DNA of 64,000 nt from JADJGC01 sp964576925 (GTDB lineage Bacteria; Zixibacteria; MSB-5A5; CAIYYT01). The stretch covers positions 372,001 to 436,000 of the forward strand of contig CAZNWJ010000002.1 of the NCBI GenBank assembly GCA_964576925.1, given 5' to 3'. Below are positions 60,980 through 64,000 of the stretch, one piece after another. The notes beneath the pieces were generated by a model. It did not search any database. It saw nothing but the letters and a program-made list of their open reading frames with translations, and was not told where the DNA came from. Position 1 is the stretch's first letter. Every line of letters begins with the position of its first letter. Both the position numbers and the translations under genes were made by a program.

Positions 60980-61155
60980 TGCATTACTCCTTCAGTGTAC
61001 TAAGCTTCCTTCAGAACGGCGCTAAAGTTAACCATTGGTCTCTGATTGTCAATTGCTTTGTCAGCACGACGTCATACGTCGACTAGTGCGGTAGAAATGG
61101 TGCTTGTTTCACGCTCCCAATCATCTATTATCCCTCCTCAACCAAGGAGACTTGC

Positions 61156-61716
61156 ATGCGATCTCGATCTCATTTCTTGAAAATTCGGTTAATAGCCCTG
61201 CTCGGCGCTTTTTTGCTGGTACTCGCTATCATCAGCATCGCCGTGGCGAGTGGGGATGACTTGAGTGACATCGATTCAGCGGCCGCCGTACCGGCATTGG
61301 ATTCCGCCTACGCGCAGATCCAGGTCGGATTCGCGGCCTTGGAGCCGATCTGGAGAAAGGCGTGCTACGATTGCCACTCCGACAAAACCGACTACCCCTG
61401 GTATCACAGCCTGCCGCTGGTCAGGGGATTGATCGACAGCGACATCCGCGAGGCGCGCGGCGAACTCGATATGTCGACCGGCTTCCCTTTCCAAAGCACG
61501 CGCGAGCCCGTCGATGATCTGCGCAAAATCAAAGACGAGGTTTCTAAAGACGCGATGCCGCCGTGGAATTACAAACTTATGCATTGGAGCGCCGGCCTCT
61601 CGGACGAGGAGAAAACCTCTGTCTTTGCCTGGGTTGACAGCTCACTGGCAATACTTTCCGCCCACGGCGTAAAACCCTCCAATCGCGGTCGGGGAAGCGA
61701 GACAGAAGCCCACTGA
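61156..61716 (+). CDS. Haem-binding-domain protein (periplasmic c-type)
   Basis: 186 residues. One N-terminal hydrophobic helix (LIALLGAFLLVLAIISIAVASG) acts as signal or anchor. The haem motif C70-x2-C73-H74 (CYDCHSDKTDYPWYHSLPLV) with KDAMPPWNYKLMHW is typical of the Haem_bd family (PF14376), a small c-type cytochrome-like domain. One haem is expected. The electron partner is unknown. It has its own ribosome-binding site (AAGGAGA) and no operon partner. Confidence 0.87.
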   Translation: MRSRSHFLKIRLIALLGAFLLVLAIISIAVASGDDLSDIDSAAAVPALDSAYAQIQVGFAALEPIWRKACYDCHSDKTDYPWYHSLPLVRGLIDSDIREARGELDMSTGFPFQSTREPVDDLRKIKDEVSKDAMPPWNYKLMHWSAGLSDEEKTSVFAWVDSSLAILSAHGVKPSNRGRGSETEAH

Positions 61717-61922
61717 ACGACAAGAGTTTACCCTGGGATGGCGCAACTGATTCTGAGAAGCCCTGACAGCATCCGAATCGAAACGAACGCGCGCGATTCT
61801 TATAGAAATGTGTTTGCAAACAGCCATGTTTTTGTAGATTACCGCATTCACAAAGTCCGGCTTCTCTGGACTGGGAACGACGTCGCAAAAAGCGACGAAT
61901 CATCAACAGATGGAGTTGATTC

Positions 61923-63395
61923 ATGATCACACCTCATAGAACTCCCGATGGCAAGATCCTGGTAACACTGATACCAGGGGACGGCATCGGTCCTGAATGC
62001 GTCAACGCTACTCGCAAGATTATAGAAGCGACCGGTGCGCCGCTGGCCTGGGAAGAACGCGATGCGGGCGAGTCCGTCTTCAAGCGCGGTATCCCTTCTG
62101 GCGTGACGCCCGAGACGATCGAATCCGTACGCAAAACACACCTCGTTCTCAAAGGGCCTCTCGGCACTCCGGTCGGCTACGGCGAGAAAAGCGCCAATGT
62201 CACACTGCGCAAGTTATTCGAAACCTACGGTAACATTCGCCCGGCGCGCGAGTTGCCCGGTGTCAGAACACCTTACAGTGGACGCGGCGTTGATCTGATC
62301 GTTGTCCGCGAAAACGTCGAAGACCTCTACGCCGGGATCGAGCACATGCAAACACCCGGGGTCGCCCAGTGTCTGAAGCTGATCTCCCGCAAGGGTTGCG
62401 AGAAGATCGTCCGCCTGGGCTTCGAAGTCGCCCGCGCCGAGGGCCGCAAGAACGTGCATTGCGCCACCAAGGCCAATATCATGAAGTTTACCGAGGGAAT
62501 GCTCAAGCGCACCTTCGAAGCGATCGCGCCGGAATACCCTGATATCCAGTCTTCGCACATCATCATCGATAACTGCGCGCACCAGCTCGTCAAGAAACCC
62601 GAGCAGTTCGATGTCATCATCACAACGAACATGAATGGCGATATCATTTCCGACCTCTCTTCTGCACTGATCGGCGGTCTCGGCTTCGCCCCCTCCGCCA
62701 ACCTCGGCAGCGACGTAGCCATCTTCGAAGCCGTGCACGGCTCCGCGCCAAAGTATGCCGGCAAGAACGTCATTAACCCGTCGGCCGTCTTGTTCTCCGC
62801 GGTCATGATGCTGCGCTACCTGGAAATGTTCAAGGAAGCCGCCCTGATCGAGAATGCAGTGCTTTATACGCTTGAAGAAGGCAAAGTCATGCCGCGCGAC
62901 GTCGTCGGCGACGCCAAAGCGGCTTCGACGACGGCTTACGCCGATGCGATCATCGCCAACTTTGGCAAGTCGTCCTCGAACTACAAAATCCGCGAATACA
63001 AGCCGATCAAGATGCCCAAAATCGACCTGCGTCCCGACTTCGTCCAGGTCGCTTCGCGTCGCGTCGCCGGAACTGACCTGTTTGTCGAGTGGGGTGGCTC
63101 GGTTGACGAACTCGGCAAAAAGGCGGAAACGCTTCTGGACGGGACACCGCTTCGCCTGAAGATGGTCTCGAGCCGAGGCACCAAGGTTTACCCGACCATG
63201 GGCGCCATCACCGATACCGTCGACCAGTTCCGCCTCCGCTGCATGATGCGCGAGGAGGGCAAGGAATTGACGGACGACGTGCTGCTGGCGCTGCTCCAGA
63301 AGGCGACCTCCAGCGGCATTCGCTGGGCTCACGTCGAAAAACTCCAAATCTTCGACAACAAGGAAGGCTATACCAAGGCCCAGGGCGAAGATTAG
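61923..63395 (+). CDS. icd: Isocitrate dehydrogenase, Thermus-type with C-terminal extension
   Basis: 490 residues. The first 335 residues form the classical decarboxylating dehydrogenase fold: IPGDGIGPE (17-25), VVRENVEDLYAGIEH with the substrate Arg and Glu, THVKANI-like CATKANIMKFTEG with catalytic Lys, and ITTNMNGDIISDLSSALIGGLG with the metal Asp pair. The extra 150 residues (WGGSVDELGKKAETLL, VYPTMGAITDTVDQFRLRCM) are a small domain seen in Thermus-type enzymes. It oxidises isocitrate to 2-oxoglutarate. Coenzyme choice (NAD or NADP) is not decided here. It stands alone with its own terminator. Confidence 0.92.
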   Translation: MITPHRTPDGKILVTLIPGDGIGPECVNATRKIIEATGAPLAWEERDAGESVFKRGIPSGVTPETIESVRKTHLVLKGPLGTPVGYGEKSANVTLRKLFETYGNIRPARELPGVRTPYSGRGVDLIVVRENVEDLYAGIEHMQTPGVAQCLKLISRKGCEKIVRLGFEVARAEGRKNVHCATKANIMKFTEGMLKRTFEAIAPEYPDIQSSHIIIDNCAHQLVKKPEQFDVIITTNMNGDIISDLSSALIGGLGFAPSANLGSDVAIFEAVHGSAPKYAGKNVINPSAVLFSAVMMLRYLEMFKEAALIENAVLYTLEEGKVMPRDVVGDAKAASTTAYADAIIANFGKSSSNYKIREYKPIKMPKIDLRPDFVQVASRRVAGTDLFVEWGGSVDELGKKAETLLDGTPLRLKMVSSRGTKVYPTMGAITDTVDQFRLRCMMREEGKELTDDVLLALLQKATSSGIRWAHVEKLQIFDNKEGYTKAQGED

Positions 63396-63420
63396 TCCAC
63401 AACCAAATCGGCATACCAAC

Positions 63421-63453
63421 GGGACAGGTTTTTACGCCTGTCCCGTCTTTTTT
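63421..63453 (+). terminator. Terminator of icd
   Basis: GGGACAGG (63421-63428) pairs with CCTGTCCC (63437-63444) over an eight-base loop TTTTTACG, followed by GTCTTTTTT. It is a textbook intrinsic terminator 26 bases after the icd stop codon. Confidence 0.9.
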
Positions 63454-63500
63454 CAGGTCAGATTGCACTCTTAATGTCGGCCCACCATCTTCACCCGAAC

Positions 63501-63561
63501 GGTAGACATTCCTGTCCGCCTTCACGTGCAGAACACGACAGACAAGAATGTCTATCCTACC
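63501..63561. repeat. Palindromic repeat with TAGACATTCCTGTC arms
   Basis: GGTAGACATTCCTGTC (63501-63516) is an imperfect inverted partner of GACAAGAATGTCTATCCTAC (63541-63560). The arms are separated by about 24 bases containing GCCTT and TGCAGA. The arm sequence recurs in direct form at 63675-63688. Confidence 0.75.
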
Positions 63562-63667
63562 AAGGACTCATCGTTGCTTCAGGTCTTCCGTCGAAGCGCT
63601 ATCGAATCCTCATCATCACCGGCACGCCTGCGCCGAGACGGGCGACCTGACGCGCACCCTCGCCCCC

Positions 63668-63700
63668 GGTAGGGTAGACATTCCTGTCTGCCTTAATTTG
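63668..63700. repeat. Half copy of the TAGACATTCCTGTC element
   Basis: GGTAGGGTAGACATTCCTGT (63668-63687), then CTGCCTT, four variable bases and TGCAGA, matches the left half of the element at 63501. The right inverted arm is missing. Confidence 0.7.
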
Positions 63701-63825
63701 CAGACCGTAGTTCAATTCCCGTTTCTCCGCAACCCACCACCGCCCAATCAATCCTCATCCTAATCGACCACAAATCCCAATTACCTCACGAAGGGAATTG
63801 ACACCATGAGTAGCATGCCCTCCCG

Positions 63826-63845
63826 ATGTCATTGCGAGGAGCGAA
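63826..63845 (+). repeat. Fragment of a common interspersed bacterial repeat
   Basis: ATGTCATTGCGAGGAGCGAA is the start of a palindromic intergenic repeat that I recognise from many unrelated bacterial genomes. Here only one arm is present, after which the sequence diverges. Confidence 0.55.
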
Positions 63846-63928
63846 CGCCTCTCCCTTTTTGCACCAATCTCTGCCGCAACAAAGCACTCTCCCCTTCAAC
63901 CGTTGTGACCTGACGCCTTCCGCCCCGC

Positions 63929-64000
63929 CTACGCTTGCTGCTCTTTGCGAGCCTGTAAGATAATCTTCACCTTCTCGATACGCTGGCCGCTGACCTGTTC
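63929..64000 (-). CDS. C-terminal end of a minus-strand gene (partial)
   Basis: Reading from the right edge, the minus strand is open for 23 codons and ends EQVSGQRIEKVKIILQARKE plus QQA, then TAG at 63931-63929. The charged helical end looks like real protein, and it is the only open frame entering the window with such composition. It is too short to identify. The gene start lies beyond the right edge. Confidence 0.45.
   Translation of the reverse strand, partial: EQVSGQRIEKVKIILQARKEQQA

Larger units (their letters stand above)
63454..63928. other. Gene-free stretch with repeat remnants
   Basis: No believable coding sequence on either strand. It contains a palindromic element at 63501-63561, a half copy of it at 63668-63692, and a 20-base fragment of a widespread interspersed repeat at 63826-63845. 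The rest is low in distinctive signals. Confidence 0.6.

Noticed and set aside
62214..63419. 401-codon minus-strand frame opposite icd
   Set aside because: The plus strand holds a complete isocitrate dehydrogenase; the antisense frame has no motifs or start signals.
1..64000. CRISPR array, prophage, insertion sequence or conjugative element
   Set aside because: No regularly spaced direct repeats, transposase, integrase, phage structural or conjugation genes were seen on either strand.

Overview
The window reads as chromosomal DNA of a Gram-negative, anaerobic bacterium. The cell envelope has two membranes: there is a lipid A acyltransferase, an AsmA-type protein, several lipoproteins and a predicted outer-membrane barrel. 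Energy metabolism includes a [NiFe] hydrogenase joined to heterodisulfide-reductase (Hdr) subunits. G+C content is fairly high. Gene content (DUF4159/DUF4175 pair, Peptidase-MA-type protease, FabL, type III polyketide synthase, long SecA) would fit a lineage of the FCB group such as Zixibacteria. That placement is an inference; the window holds no rRNA and I saw no tRNA.

Left part (1-16800): a minus-strand DUF4159-DUF4175 pair runs off the left edge. Next comes a zinc/cadmium-type efflux unit (SmtB/CadC-like repressor plus P1B ATPase), with a palindromic operator over the repressor ribosome-binding site. A plus-strand run follows: AsmA-like protein, CysE, a secreted or anchored HExxH protease, an LpxL-type acyltransferase and an SH3b lipoprotein. 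Then come a GT4 glycosyltransferase facing a PfkB-family sugar kinase, a secreted protein built of four repeats, an uncertain ORF, and folE.

Centre (17018-27645): one tightly overlapping operon, hdrC-hdrB-hdrA(N-terminal half)-nuoE-nuoF-[NuoG-like module fused to hdrA C-terminal half]-mvhD-mvhG-mvhA-maturation protease-small DnaJ-type zinc protein. A TTGACA promoter lies upstream and a strong hairpin terminator downstream. Together the genes predict a soluble flavin-based bifurcating or confurcating complex linking H2, NAD(P)H, a disulfide-type acceptor at HdrB and probably ferredoxin. HdrA is cleanly split and its second half is grafted onto an NADH-dehydrogenase-type iron-sulfur module. This is the most unusual system in the window.

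Right part (27750-64000): a PabB-PabC fusion; a cupin; an SPFH membrane protein with a tiny Arc-like DNA-binding partner not called by simple ORF length; an aminotransferase; a TPR protein; a UreH/NicO-like metal transporter; MutY; a ZIP transporter; DinB; FabL; a type III polyketide synthase; a membrane glycosyltransferase with TPR repeats; a degenerate FtsE with FtsX and an EnvC-like activator; HolB; an NtrC-type two-component system followed by two exported proteins; SecA; a haem-binding protein; and a Thermus-type isocitrate dehydrogenase. The last 600 bases hold repeat remnants and the end of one more minus-strand gene.

An 80-bp intergenic element with 22-base imperfect inverted ends occurs four times (about 11141, 31250, 37577 and 41620). 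Base changes in its arms compensate each other, so it looks like a maintained hairpin or mobile palindromic element.
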